A program made the position numbers and the translations under genes. A stretch of 64,000 nt of DNA from Luidia sarsii (taxonomy: Eukaryota > Echinodermata > Asteroidea > Paxillosida > Luidiidae), in the NCBI GenBank assembly GCA_949987565.1, contig OX465116.1, positions 1,217,001-1,281,000 on the forward strand, given 5' to 3'. Positions 43,701 to 55,603 of this stretch are shown here, in pieces. A model generated the notes under the pieces. It had not been told where the DNA came from. It did no database searches and worked only from the letters and a program-made list of their open reading frames with translations. Numbering within the stretch: position 1 is the first letter of the stretch; each line of letters starts with the position of its first letter.

Positions 43701-46700
43701 TTTTGGTAACCAACCTTGAAGGGATTTAATGACATCGTGCCAGATTGCTGCCGTTTTGCAAACCTATTTGCCAAATAGCATCGCGGGTCGGAGCGTTTGA
43801 AAAACAGATTCTATCGGATGCATGCGCAGATGTGGAGGGGAGGGACTATGTTTGTGGGTCTGACGAGAAGCCATCACCATGACGAGCCCGATTTACATCA
43901 GTTACGCATCCAGTCAGGAATGCGTCTTGGACAGGGACTGGGCCGTGGCCAGCCAGCCTGGCTACGACGGCCGGCTATTTTGGGACCAGGCCAGGCATAG
44001 TCAGCATACCAGCTCGGCAATCATGTGCGCTACACGACGTCAACATGGATGTCGACGACGGGCCCGCGCTGACGAACTCGACAACAAGAGAGAAGGGAGG
44101 GAAAAAAAAACGACGCCGCAACCCACAACGGCAGGTCCTACGACACAATCTAACATTACCTGGAGAATGCACCAGCAATACTAGACATTGCCTTGATGAT
44201 CCATTTCATACATTTATGTGGCCTCATTGGCTAAATACCCCCTGAGATAGTTGTGTATTGCGTGTATAAACATGCATTCTTAACCGGTATTTCAAACTGG
44301 CACATACACGTACCACTGTGCGTATACCTTACATGCGACTGTATACCTTACATGCGACTGTAATGTACCGGCATGTGTACATCAGGTCTACTAAAACCCT
44401 AACGTTTGTCTCTGCATTTTCACAGTCAAAGTCATTACATTACGCTGAGGTCAACTAGGCACAACCGTAGCAACTGGTTCACGCTTTGCCAGCACTTTGT
44501 TCACGACCGTCTTGAACAAAGATGCTCTTTAAAAGTCATCACATTTAAGGTTTGGGTAAGGAAATGAACAATGATGACTCTCACCAGTTGGTAAGTCTAC
44601 ATAAATGCAACCAAGTAGACAGCCAGTCGTTATCACTACGTTTGTGTAAAGTCAATGAGTTCTTATTCCTTTGCCTTTGAGAAAGGTCCTGCTAGGATCA
44701 ACACATCAGGATGGGGAATTCTGGACTTACCTGCTGGGCTATCTCCTGATCCAGCTGCTTGAGTTTCTCGTCGAGAATGGTCTTCTCCTTCGCCAAATTG
44801 GCCAGATCTGACTCACTTCCATCTGAGGACGGAGCAAAAGAACAACACGGAGGTGATTATCAAGAAACATCAAGAAAAAGCGTAGAGGTTTGAGACTGAG
44901 ATGTGCGTCTGGGGACACCCTGGAGTGAGAGTTTTCTGAGTGAGAGTTTTCTTGGAGAAAAGGTCCTGCTAGGATCAAAATGTCAGGCCCACAAAATTTG
45001 GAAAGTTTACTGAGGGTAGACTAGACATGTTGCAGTCCACTCACAGTAACGAGATCTCGAGCATATTCACAAAACCAGTTTGGACTGCATACTGTTTTTC
45101 AAGTTTCCTCGGAATTTGGCACCATTCTTGACTGACAAGTGATACTGAAACTTAATAGGTGGACTGGAGGAAGGGGGCATGCCATAGCATTGATTGAGGC
45201 TGAGGTTGAGCTCAACTTGGAGTGAATGGTCGACATGTGAATAAGGCTTCTGGTTACGACCGATGGAGTGTAGACTCACCGGTGCCGGCGATGGACAATC
45301 CGGAGTTGCTGAGCGAGGTGAAGGAATCGTTTAGTCCGAGCAGACGTTCCTGCGACCCCTGACCCCTGCCCAGGCCTCCGTGACCCAGCGGGCCCAGGCT
45401 CTGATGCGAGCCGGCCGGCGATCGCATGGCGAGGTTGGGCAGCGAGCTGAGCGGCGATCTGTTCGAACCGCTGCCGCTACCGCCGCCACCGCTGCTACCG
45501 CCACCGATGTTGTGCAGCGAGCCCGAGCTGCCGGGCGACCGCTGCAGGTTGTTGGCGCTGTGCAGCGACTCCGCCGAGCCCCGGCCCAGCGTCTGGCTGG
45601 AACTCTGAGGCGAGGAGGCCGAGAGGGGTCGACTGAGGCGCTCGGCAGAGCTGGAGGGGTCATGGTCCAAGATCTGCCGCCGCAACACCTTAATGATGGT
45701 GTCCTTGTGCGATAAGTCCATTGTAAGGCTGTTGATTCTGCAAAATTAAAACAAAATAAAAAATAAATAAAATAAATAAAAATAAATAAAAATAAATAAA
45801 AATAATTAAAAATAAATAAAAATTAATAAAAATTAATAAAAATAAATAAAAATAATTAAAAATAAATTAAAATTAAATTAAAACAAATATAAATAAATAA
45901 AAATAAATAAAAATAAATAAAAATAAATAAAAATAAATAGAAATAAATAAAAATAAATAAAAATAAATGAAAATAAATGAAAAATAACCAATAATTTTTT
46001 TTTTTGTATTTTTTTTTTTAAATTAAAGACCCTCTTCCTTCTCCCTTTAAAAAACCTAGATGAGAAATGTGGTTTTTTTTATTTGGCCTTACTGGTGATG
46101 TTATAAGGAATACTCTTGCCAACTTGTTAAATGAACACTGTATAGAATGTCCTTTTTAATAGTAACATCTATATTAGAAAAAAAAACAGATTTGAGAGCA
46201 TGTTATCAGCAGAGACAAACCTTGATTCCATGTCTGAGAATTGGCTGTGAATCTGCTGCATTTCGTCCATGTAGCGGACCCGCTCAGCCTGGACCTCGGC
46301 CCGCATCTTCTCTGCCTCCTGGCTGGAGAAGCTGGCCTCACTGCAGCAACGGGGAGGAAACAGAGGAGCTTGAGGTGACCACGGACTCACACATCCAACC
46401 CAAGCTAAGATATTCTTTTCTTTCAACGCTGCTAGCGCTATCCCACAACAATCCACTGAAGGGGTCCATTATATGCAATCACTCAATCACAACAAGCACA
46501 AAAAAAACCACCACTTTTTTTTTAAACTTTGGTCCTTCAAGGACTCGTTGACACCTGTCCTTGACAGCCACCTGTCCTATAAGGTCACAGCTATGATGCA
46601 ACATCCTGTTACCGAGGCCTAAGGTCACCAGTCTACTGAGGTCACGCGTCCATCAGTCACACTTGTCCATAAATGACACCGTTGCAAGGCCATGGGTGCA

Positions 46701-49700
46701 GTATATCACTCACATGTGACCCGTTCCATCAAAGTTCCATCAAAGTCGTCCTTATTTTCGACCACCGTGGTGAGGGATGCACAGCCACCATAGAGCCCAT
46801 TACAAATACCACGGGTTCACCGTCACAGGTTGAGTAACATATGGATTGTAAGGCTTTGGGAAATTCACCCTAGAGCTGCCAACAGCACCAGTCAAGTTAT
46901 CCAACAACTCATTTCCGACGCTTTAATAATTTACAAAATTTAGTGGGCCTGACGTTTCGATCCTAGCAGGACCTTTCTCAAAGGCCGAGTGACAAGGACA
47001 AAACAGATACATGTACAAGAAGGAAGGGGCAAGAGAGTGAAAAATAATTTAGCTTTCAATAATTTAGAGGGCCATTTTGATATGACCTTTGACATCCTGA
47101 GACGACCTTTGACAAGAAGAGGCCCAGCTCTGATCGAAAATCTATGGTCTTCTAAATTAGGCAATTTGCAGTTTGGTCATCAAAATCAATGAGCAATTTG
47201 CCACATTACTGCATCACTTTAAGATTCTTTAAATGTTGCCCAAAAAAATGGCAAAGAAAAAACTTGGATTGGACCGGTTCCCTTTAAATTTTGTTGTACA
47301 AATCACTAATTGGAAAAAAGTCGTTAGAGTCGTTAGACACAGTGAACCTACCTGGCTGATGATTCTACCGAGCATTGTCTCAACGTGCTTTCTTCAAGAA
47401 ACTTCTGCTCCCACTGATCAAAATGGAAAAGAAAAAAACCCAGATATCAGTCTACTGGGCATAGATATCTCTCGGTCACCTTTGACATCATTTCTTCTTC
47501 TTTGCGCCTTGAGCATCTTTCAAAATCAGTGAAAGATTCAGGGGGATCTACCTTCCCCAATCCACTGACCTTTGTGACGTCTGATTCCAATCTCAAGATG
47601 GCCTCCTCCCTCTCCTTCAGAAGTTCAAGAAGCGTGTGGTTACTGCTCTCCAGGTCAAGCTCCGATACACCCTCATCCTGGTTAGGGTTATTGTTCTAGA
47701 GGGGAGAATGATAAAAAAGGCATGAAAACATCATCTTTCTGACACCGATATGCACAACAGCTTGTGGTAACCGAAATTGAAGTCTACACCAAGAATAACA
47801 GCGAATGGCAAGAATGGGAGTTTAGCCTCTGCAAGACTCTGAGATAGAGAGACAGAGAGGGACAGAGGATGACATAGACGGGGGAGAGACAGAGAGGGAC
47901 AAAGAGAGGCAGAGAGAGAAAGAGAGGGACAGAGATATTGAGAGAGACCGAGAGACAGAGCGAGACAAAGAGAGGCAGAGAGACAGAGGGGGACAGAGAA
48001 GTACAGAGAGATATGGAGAGAGAAATGGAGAGACATAGAGGCAGAGAGATAGAGAGAGATGGAGAGAGACAGAGAGGCAGAGACAGAGGGGCAGAGAGAC
48101 AGATGGACACATAGAAGCAGAGTCTCAAAAACAACCTGAAAGCATGCATCAGGTCCATACCTGCATTCCTTTCAGCTTCTCAATCTCTTTCTCCAGTTTG
48201 CTCCTCAGCTTCCTCTCAATCTGCTCTCGCTTCTGGTACGTGGACTTGAGGGCTGAAACCATTTTCTGGAGGGACGATACCTTGTCGACATAGGCCTGGC
48301 GTTTCCGACACTGCAGGAGAGAAAGATTCAAAACAAGCATACTTTATTATTTAGAGAGAGGCATGGGAACTTGCTAGAGGACCCTCAGTGGTACAGATCG
48401 TATCATGGAGGAATGAGGGAGGTGGAGATAAAGAGGCAATGGGCAGGGAGATGAAGAGGGGGGATGGGGAGGAGGACAACGAACAAGACAGTAGTAGAGT
48501 AGGATGGACATGTTGGAGGCAGAGGCAGAGACAGAGGCAGATGCAGAGGCAGAGGCAGAGACAATGGTAGAGGCAGAGACAGAGGCAGAGACAGAAGCAC
48601 AGACAGGGGTAGAGGCAGAGGCAGAGACAGAGGCAGAGGCAGAGACAATGGCAGAGGCAGAGGCAGTGGTAGAGGCAGAGACAGAGGCAGAGACAGAAGC
48701 ACAGACAGGGGTAGAGACAGAGGCAGAGATAGAGGCAGAGACAGTGACAGAGGCAGAGGCAGAGGCAGAGGCAGAGGCAGAGGCAGAGACAGAAGCACAG
48801 ACAGATGCAGAGGCAGAGGCAGTGGTAGAGGCAGAGACAGAGACAGAAGCACAGACAGAGGTAGAGGCAGAGATAGAGGCAGAGATGGTGGCAGAGGCAG
48901 AGACGTATTTCCAATCCTTCTCCTCACCTCCTCCTGAAGTCGAACAACGTTGGCCTGAGCGTTGGACAGGGCGGTGTCTAGTACATCAATGTGTTGTCTC
49001 TGCTCAGACAAGGTGGCTCGCTGTGCTGATATCTCCGTCTCCATCCTCTGGTTACCCATCAATATCTCCTGATCTGAAAAAAAACAACGACAACCAAACA
49101 TTAAGATAAACAAACAAACAACAAAACTGAGAGAAAAAGGAAAGGGGAAAAAAATATGGGAAAATTTTAAAAAATTCTTAATTTTCTTTTTTTGACTGGA
49201 CTAGGACTTGAACCTGAGACCTCTGGTTTTGTGTACCAGTGCTCTTCCCATCTGAGCTATCCAGCCCTTAGATGGTGGCCTTCCCAAATAGTCAACTAGT
49301 CTTTGCCAGGGTGGGGGCGCCAGTCAGAAGCATTTAACCATCTAACTGCCAACATTGTGACTCACTTTCTGCCATCAGCTTCTGCATCCGGCCATCTTTG
49401 GAGCTGAGCTCCTGTCTCAATTCACTTTCGCAGGACGAACTCTTCTCAAGTTGGTAGAACTTGCTCCGAGCCTTCTCCAAATGACCTACAATTGAAACAA
49501 AAAACCAGGGTTAATTTCATTCTACTGGTGGTGGGTTTCACAAAGCCTTGCGATGCATCGTGGCTCGACTTGGATGGATAACCCATCAGATCAAACAAGA
49601 CAGTTTTGCAGCATCTATTCAGTACTTTTATTTTGCCACGGAAGCAAAAACTGGCTTGTCCTCAATCTATCCCGAGGTGTAGAACAAAGAGGTATCAGAA

Positions 49701-52700
49701 CAGCTTCTTCCCTCATTCAGCCTCTCTCTGGAATTCCATTCCTGGTTCATGTTTTTACCCCAGCCTACGATCTTGCCCTTTTTAAAAAGGAATGTCAATT
49801 CCTATCTCCAGCCTTCCCGAGTCCCTCTCTATATCCTTCTTTCCTTAGCCCTTAACCTTGAGCGGCTTTATAGCCTTGTTTTGGGCGAATTTGCAACAAC
49901 AAATAATCTTATAAAAAAAAATAAAAAAAAAAATAATTGTTCTGTGATAGCCCCGTCATCACGGTGGCCCAAGTCTTCAGTCTGCCTAGTCGTCGTTGTC
50001 CCCTTCCCATCTCACCCTGGATTTCCTTCAGCTGTTCCTGTAGTCTCTTGACCTCTGCCTCCAGCTTAGACCGGACCAGCACCTCCAGCTGCTCCCGTTT
50101 CTTGGTGGACTCCACCAGCATCTCGTGGGACGTCTGCACCTTGTGGATGTCTTGCTCAAACTGAAAGCCAAATCGAAAACAAAGAAATCCCCGACGTCAG
50201 TAACAAGACAGAGAACAAAGTCTCCAATAATACATCCTGCTCAACATGCAAAAAAAACCAACATTATACCAGATTGGCATTTCACAAAAACTCCACCGAA
50301 ATTTTCCCCACACCGATTTTTGAAGGCCTTTTCTTTCACATACAAAACACAGAGCAACTTCTTTTGAAATCCCACTGATACAGTATCTACAATCGTAGAA
50401 TGATACAGGTACATGTAGTTAATAAATGACGGCAATATACAAAGTTCTGATTACAACTATGATGCATCGACTATCATCCGTCTAGTTGCAAACGATTGTA
50501 AGAGTCTCCTAAGAGGAAACTGTGGATTGCGAGCCCATGCACCCACCTTCTGCAGTTTGCTGACCCGCTGCGAGTACATTTCCAGCTCCTGCCTGAGGGC
50601 GCTGTTCTCCTCCGACAGAAACTCAACCATGTGGGTGGCTCGGGTTGCGATGGCTTCATGGTCGACCTCAAAGGGGGCAGGTTGACTTCCCTCAGCCAGT
50701 GGAGATGAGCTGGTGCTTGTACTAAGAGAGAGACGGACAGAGAGAGACGGAGGCAGAGAGAGAGAGAGAGAGAGGGACAGAGGCAGAGAGAGAGAGGGAC
50801 AGAGCCAAAGAGACAGGAAGAGACAGACAGAGAGACACAGACAGAAAGAGACAGAGACAGACAGGAAGACACACACAGCGACAGACAGAGAGAAAGAAAA
50901 ACAGTGAGAGAAAGAGAAAAAGTTACAGAGAGAGAGAGACAGAGCCAGAGAGAGACAGGGAAAGATGCAGAGAGACAGGGAGAGAAAGAGAGACAGAGAG
51001 AGGCAGAGGGGGAGATAGAGGGACAGAGACAGAAAGAGGGTGAGACATCAGACAGAGGGAAAGAGAAAGAGTCAGAGAGAAGAGAGAGAGAGGGGATAAA
51101 AGAATGGAAAACATTTCAATCAATGAGTTTTTGCCCTTGACCAAGGTTCAAATCAGTAGAGGCTAAATGCCAGATGAAATTAACTCAGACCGGTTAGGGA
51201 TGACCTTGGGAGACAAGAGGTCAACTCTAGTGGGACCTTTTTCAAAGCTATCCTCAAGTTGAGAATTAATGCAACATTAACTACAACAGTGCATACATTT
51301 TTTCTGAGTTTCAAATCTTGCAAATTTCATGCAATAAATTGAAAACCAACACTAATATTGAATGGGAATATTTTGAAGGAAAACAATTTTGAAAATAATC
51401 ATTCCAACTTTTCATACAAATGAAACACAAATGATTTTCATAGGCTTGGAAACATGTTCCTCAATGGATTCTCAGGAACTTTTCTCGTTTCAAAACCAAC
51501 TTTCAGTTGCACAGGACAGAATGAAAGAAATTTTCCATGTACATGTACACGTGTACAGTGTACTGGTACTTGCGTACTACACCATACAGTGTAGTGTTTG
51601 ATGTACATGTATACTGTGTACATGAACCAATTCTTTCCACTTGTGTGACTTGCGGGGAGAGGAATCTTGCAACAATTCACAAAGGCATTCCTTAGAGGTA
51701 CAATGGGTGATTTATGAGTGCACTGCAGGGGCGTATCGGTGGGGGAATGACGCCGATGTGCGCTCAACTGGAACCAGAGATGGATTTCTCTGCGGTGACA
51801 CATCCCAAGTGCATGTTGCACAATGGACAGTATACTATAATACACTGTACATGCACACTTGTGTGTGTACTAAATGAACATAATGTACCAGTACCTGTAC
51901 CCAGTACATGCCACTGCTAAATACTTTGTCCCTTGCAACAATAGTAAACTGTATGGTGAATATTATGTACTGTATGTAAACTTAAAGTTCAATTTATAAA
52001 ATTTAGTGCATTTTGGTAATTTTAGTCAGTAAGCAGTTTGCAACATTCTTGTATATCACTTAAAGTTCAATTGACATACGGTACATGTGTACGTGTATGT
52101 ACGTACATGTATACCGGTACAGTACCTGCATGTAGTTGAGTACAGACATGTAGGGACAGGCACGTGTATGTATGTACATGTACAATGTACATGTATGTCA
52201 ACAATGTACATGTAGGCCTACAGTTAGTACAGTACAGTACATCTTCGTGCACACTGTAAGTCTTTATGAGAGCCTAATGTGTTTTGATCCTAGCAGGACC
52301 TTTCTCAAAGGTAAATTTTTTAAATGTGCAGAAATTTTAGACATTTCAGGAAGAGGAACTGAATGTGTATACATGCATGTATAGACTGTCTTTCCATCAA
52401 ATGTAGTTTGCATTTCACAGATTGTATAGACATTATACAAATACTATTTCATGAATTGCAAACATATTTTCCAACGTTTTCGTTCAGAGAAAGACGACTG
52501 AAGACTTGCCACCAAGGACGAGCCAAGTTCGTTCAGTCCGGGACCCCCCCCCAAAAAAAAAAAAACACCACACAAACATTCTTGGCCCTTTCTGGCTGGT
52601 TGCTGCCTACCAGGCTACTCAAGGCCGTCTTGCTCCCACGGAATGCCAACTATGAGGGGCTGTGCAAATCCTGCAGAAAGTGTGTGGGTTCCAGGCTACC

Positions 52701-55599
52701 CACTAACACCACACACTACCAGCACAGTTTACCTATGAAGACAAAATCCATGGAATGTTTGTATGGCCTCTCCCCTCAACTCCCCCCACCCTCCCGAAAA
52801 AAGGCAACAAATGTCCGCGCAAGGTCGATATCTGGATTCTGGAACTGTATGGCTTCCAAACTATCACCCCTGACATTCCTCATCTACAATGTATTAATGG
52901 GATTCCAAGTATGAAATTATATTTTTTTTGGCAAGAATGGAGCAGTTTTAATCTGATAACACAATAGCAATTCATAAGCACATGTGTGCAGGACTACGCA
53001 TACAATGACACTAACTTTCATTTTCTGTCAGCATTTTTTTTTTTTTTTTCAATTTTTTTTTTTTGCAGACTAGAACAACTCCGAAACAAGCAGTGAAAGT
53101 GAAAGCCTGTATTGTATTGTAGAGTGAGTGCGCGTGAGATTTGGTAAATGGCAACCAGTCTTAAAAATTAATACCCTGCATAAAAATTGCCCCGCGTATA
53201 TGAAAAATGGAAGAATAGTACAATAACCTTCTGAATCAATTAATATTCAGTAGTCGGTACATGTACATGTAGTGGTTCACAATTCTGAAAAAAGGGCAAC
53301 TATTTTGTGCACGCTTTGCATGGCATCAAAGTCTACCTGGGTTTGCAAACATTACTATAATACTAACTTTTTTACTAAAAAAGAAAAGAAAAAGTATGAT
53401 GAAAATAAAATTTCAATAGTTTGAAAATTGAAAGTAAAGTTTCAACTTGCATTGATATGAAATTTGAAAACAGTACCAAAAAAATAAAGTTTAAATCGCA
53501 TGAAAATAAAGTTTTAAAAGTTGCATTCACTCTGCGTGATCTCAGAATTGATGTCCCTAAGTTGAGAATAAATATTGACAACATGCACTGTAGATGTAGT
53601 ACATGCACATTAGTGCACGTACTGGTACAGTATACAGTACAACCTACAAATCGTATACATTTATCAGATGGACAAATTTGGAGGGAAATTCCTCATTCTG
53701 ATCAAAAGAGCAACCTGAAAACTAAGAGGGGAAGGGAGGAGGGAATAAAGAAGTGTTTATCCCTCAAACTTTCCTCTCTTTTTTTTTCTTCCTGGGCGCA
53801 TAATTTGATGTCTCTCCCGGGACCAGAAAAGTCTGCGACATCAGATGTGAAACTGGCACAATGTATGCAGACTTGGGCGCACTTTGGGATGACTGGGCTT
53901 GCCCGTATTTTTGGTATGTGTTGGAGGAGGGGTGGGGCAAGTCTGTGAACTGGAAACCCCTGAAAAAAAAACCCAGGGGCTTTGGGGGGAAACTAGAAAG
54001 CCGACACAAGCCATGGCATAATTACTATTCCATCAGGAAAGGACCCGGGAGTGGAAAACAGGACTCTGGAGGGAATCGTTGTATGAATAATAATGCAGAT
54101 ACACGCTCCATGCACTGCAGATTTCTGTGAGCTGAGATTTGATAACCACATGTACATCGTACAACGAAACTAAAGAGTTTTGTCATCAAATTAGAGGGAC
54201 TGGCATTTCAAATCTTGGACAGACCTTTCGAAAAGGTAGAGTTTTGTGAATAAATTGCCGGGTAAATTTCATGTACATTGTACACAAAAGTAACTTGTAC
54301 TAGACATGTACTACACCTACAGTGTACACAGTACAGTATATCTAATATACAGGTACATGTACAATTGTACATATTATGTACAATAAAAACAAAATGGTGC
54401 AAAAAGTGAAGACCTTGTGCATGAAAATATCAATGCAAAAAGGACTTCCCTTAAAAACCCAAAGTTGATGTTTGGATCCAACATGTTGGACCATACATGT
54501 ACATTGACCTTTTGATGCAAGCAAGACCTTTCTGAAACACCTCTTATGTTTTGATCCTTGCAGGACTTTCCTCAAAGAGCTTTGAGAATTGATCCCAGCA
54601 GGCTCTGACACCTTTCACGCATCAATCCTTTGAGAAATGTTCCGCTAGGATCTCAATATCAGGTTCTTTCACGAATTTGTCTAACGTTCCGTCCTGGATA
54701 CCATACCTTGTTGTCGTCGTCACGCTCTCGTGCATGGACTCGGAAGACCTGGACTTCAGATTGTACGATCCACTGAAAAACGACGAGTTGTCGCCGCTGT
54801 CGCTGCTCCTGGATTCGCGTTTGCCGAAGCGCGAGGAGGACGACGGCCGTCCCGTTCCCGGGTAGCGCGGCGGCGGCGGCTTGTCCCCGTCCCTGGCAAA
54901 GCTCGGCGAGAGTTCCGAGTCGCTGATGTCGCTGATCTCGAAGGCCGGGTTGGCGTTGGCCGTGCTGGTGGTGGTGGTGCTGGCCAGGCCGAACTCCCGC
55001 ACCAGGTTCTCCATGATGCTGCCCCCGGGCGAGGTGGAGTAGGTGCCGCGCGACTCCAGCCGCGAGGCCTGCACGCTCTCCTGCGAGGCGCTCTTGTTCC
55101 GCGTCTCCGAGCCCCGCTCCCGGGTCAGCCCGCTGGCCTGAGGCAAGCTGTCCATGCTCTTGGAGGCGTTCCCGCCACCGGCGCTACTCAGAACGGAGAG
55201 TCGGTTCGTGGCTTGCGGCAGGTGCAGCAGCTCCAACTTGGCGTCCGGCGCCGACCCGCCCGACGACAGGAAGGAGAGATCCTTCTCCGTCAGAAAGTCC
55301 GCGCTCTTCGTCGGCTTGTGCTGGAGGAGCCGGCCGTCGCTCGTTCGCAGGAAGAGCTGCTCCTCGCCCTTGGCGGCCCGGTGCGGGACCAGCGGGGAGA
55401 GGTGGCCGAAGCCGCTGGACCAGGCGCGGTGGCCGGCCGCCGACCGCTGGCCGTCCTTGTCCTGGAGCAAGTCTAGCACCCTGAGCTCCCGCTCCTCGCC
55501 CCGGGGGAAGTTACTCTGGCCCTCCATCGGGACTACGGGGCGCAGACCGAACCGCGGGGAAGCTGTGGATCTGAGATCAGACTCTGAAGTGATGATCAT
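40788..55599 (-). CDS. AMOT: Angiomotin-family scaffold protein
   Basis: Twelve coding exons (minus strand): 54707-55599, 50547-50721, 50016-50160, 49366-49485, 48928-49073, 48161-48310, 47570-47695, 47352-47413, 46221-46340, 45280-45737, 44731-44822, 40788-40820. GT-AG and phases agree throughout; 839 aa (human family 780-1084). Residues 1-298 are disordered with a PPRY motif (243-246), the type bound by YAP/Nedd4 WW domains. Residues about 320-680 are the Amot coiled-coil region: [88 protein letters not shown] Ser/Gly-rich segment and a short coiled coil follow. In vertebrates this family tethers YAP and organises junctional actin. The C-terminus (DSLWKS) lacks the vertebrate PDZ-ligand ending. 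Start could be Met1 or Met25; an acceptor-like CCAG lies just upstream (55604). The last 11-codon exon is the least certain, after a 3.9-kb intron. Confidence 0.92.
40862..43020. other. Angiomotin last intron, 3' half; no gene seen
   Basis: It contains G-rich runs at 41969-42015, T/G homopolymers at 42848-42895 and only short open frames. No exon-like segment was recognised on either strand. Confidence 0.5.
43015..43250 (+). repeat. TCTG/TCTC simple repeat
   Basis: Degenerate CTGTCTGTCTCT and TATG microsatellite inside the last angiomotin intron; pyrimidine-rich on the plus strand. Confidence 0.93.
43257..43385 (-). mobile_element. SINE family A, head truncated
   Basis: It starts at ATCCAGCC and carries the CTAGTCTTTCCCGGGGTGG and GGCGCCAGTCAGAAGC segments, to GGGATCACGCC. 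The tRNA-like head has been replaced by the preceding simple repeat. Confidence 0.75.
43815..44190 (+). other. GC-rich, promoter- or exon-like island inside the last angiomotin intron
   Basis: An NRF1-type motif GCATGCGCAG (about 43819) lies 60 bp upstream of an ATG in strong context (CATCACCATGACG) that opens a 101-codon frame (43879-44184, [13 protein letters not shown]...). There is no recognised domain. It could be a nested first exon on the opposite strand or an old retrocopy fragment. Confidence 0.25.
44662..45005. mobile_element. MITE family 1 single arms flanking an angiomotin exon
   Basis: One arm is at 44670-44712 (GAGAAAGGTCCTGCTAGG ... CAGG) and another at 44958-45000 (AGGTCCTGCTAGGATC ... 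CAGGCCCAC). They flank exon 11 (44731-44822), the first ending 19 bp from its donor. Neither is a full inverted pair. Confidence 0.75.
45740..45995 (-). repeat. (AAATA)n simple repeat
   Basis: About 250 bp of AAATAAATAA units on the plus strand, T-rich on the gene strand. It sits immediately upstream of the angiomotin exon 10 acceptor (exon starts 45737), where it extends the pyrimidine tract. Confidence 0.96.
46345..47340. other. Angiomotin intron 8; MITE arm, otherwise no signal
   Basis: A family-1 MITE arm lies at 46935-46985 (TTTAGTGGGCCTGACGTTTC to CTCAAAGG). A short returning piece lies at about 47150-47215. No coding segment was recognised. Confidence 0.55.
47825..48122 (-). repeat. 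GAGA/CAGAGAG purine repeat (pyrimidine on the gene strand), intron 6
   Basis: AGAGACAGAGAGGG units occupy most of the 465-bp intron between angiomotin exons 6 and 7. On the coding strand this is a continuous CT-rich tract. Several overlapping open frames of Leu/Ser are artefacts. Confidence 0.95.
48500..48905 (-). repeat. GAGGCAGAGACAG hexamer-based repeat, intron 5
   Basis: About 400 bp of GAGGCA/GAGACA hexamers, with longer sub-units such as AGAAGCACAGACAG, fill the intron between angiomotin exons 5 and 6. Because six is a multiple of three, open frames of up to 236 codons run through it into exon 5; they are artefacts. Confidence 0.96.
49185..49352 (-). mobile_element. tRNA-derived SINE, family A (angiomotin intron 4)
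   Basis: The head at 49195-49268 has A box TAGCTCAGATGGG and B box AGGTTCAAGTCC on the minus strand. The GGCGCCAGTCAGAAGC segment follows at about 49315. It ends 14 bp from the exon 4 boundary at 49366. Confidence 0.82.
49655..49900 (+). mobile_element. Non-LTR retrotransposon 3' remnant (RT C-terminal tail)
   Basis: Second copy of the sequence at 25665-25900: RYQNSF-type and WNSIPGS-type residues in one frame, then [18 protein letters not shown] in another. It is followed by a TAAAAAAAATAAAAAAAA tail. It is frameshifted and not functional, and lies in angiomotin intron 3. Confidence 0.7.
50724..51105 (-). repeat. GAGA/GACAGAG purine repeat at the exon 2 acceptor
   Basis: About 380 bp of AGAGACAGAGAG-type units directly upstream (gene strand) of the angiomotin exon 2 acceptor at 50722, forming an exceptionally long CT-rich polypyrimidine tract. 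Confidence 0.95.
51535..52260. repeat. GTACATGTA-rich degenerate simple sequence
   Basis: Many short palindromic words (GTACATGTAC, ACATGTACAATGTACATGT) in angiomotin intron 1, also seen at 53590-53650 and 54290-54375. A MITE family-1 terminus (TAGTCAGTAAGCAGTTTGCAAC) is embedded at 52020-52060, and an arm at 52275-52312. Confidence 0.7.
52320..54180. other. Angiomotin intron 1; no exon seen
   Basis: Plus-strand open frames of 183 (52363-52914) and 175 codons (53421-53948) have no recognisable domain and sit in intronic sequence. No supported gene. Confidence 0.45.
54190..54690. mobile_element. Degenerate MITE family 1 arms beside angiomotin exon 1
   Basis: Arms or part-arms at 54190-54240, 54510-54560, 54545-54615 and 54630-54665 (GCTAGGATCTCAATATCAGG). 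The last ends 42 bp from the exon 1 donor (54707). Confidence 0.6.
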
Positions 55600-55603
55600 C
55601 GCC

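Noticed and set aside
45331..45715. Alternative-frame ORFs over angiomotin exon 10
   Set aside because: The spliced frame continuing IKVLRRQ into a Ser/Gly-rich tail is the one consistent with neighbouring exons.
48351..49113. ORFs of 187-236 codons over angiomotin intron 5
   Set aside because: Leu/Pro/Ser or Glu/Ala repeats from a hexamer array; only the part from 48928 to 49073 is real exon.
52363..53948. 183- and 175-codon plus-strand ORFs
   Set aside because: Located in angiomotin intron 1, contain simple sequence and show no recognisable motif.
54730..55476. 248-codon plus-strand ORF, and 210-codon ORF at 55154-55786
   Set aside because: GC-rich antisense shadows of angiomotin exon 1, with Arg/Gly-rich composition and no domain.
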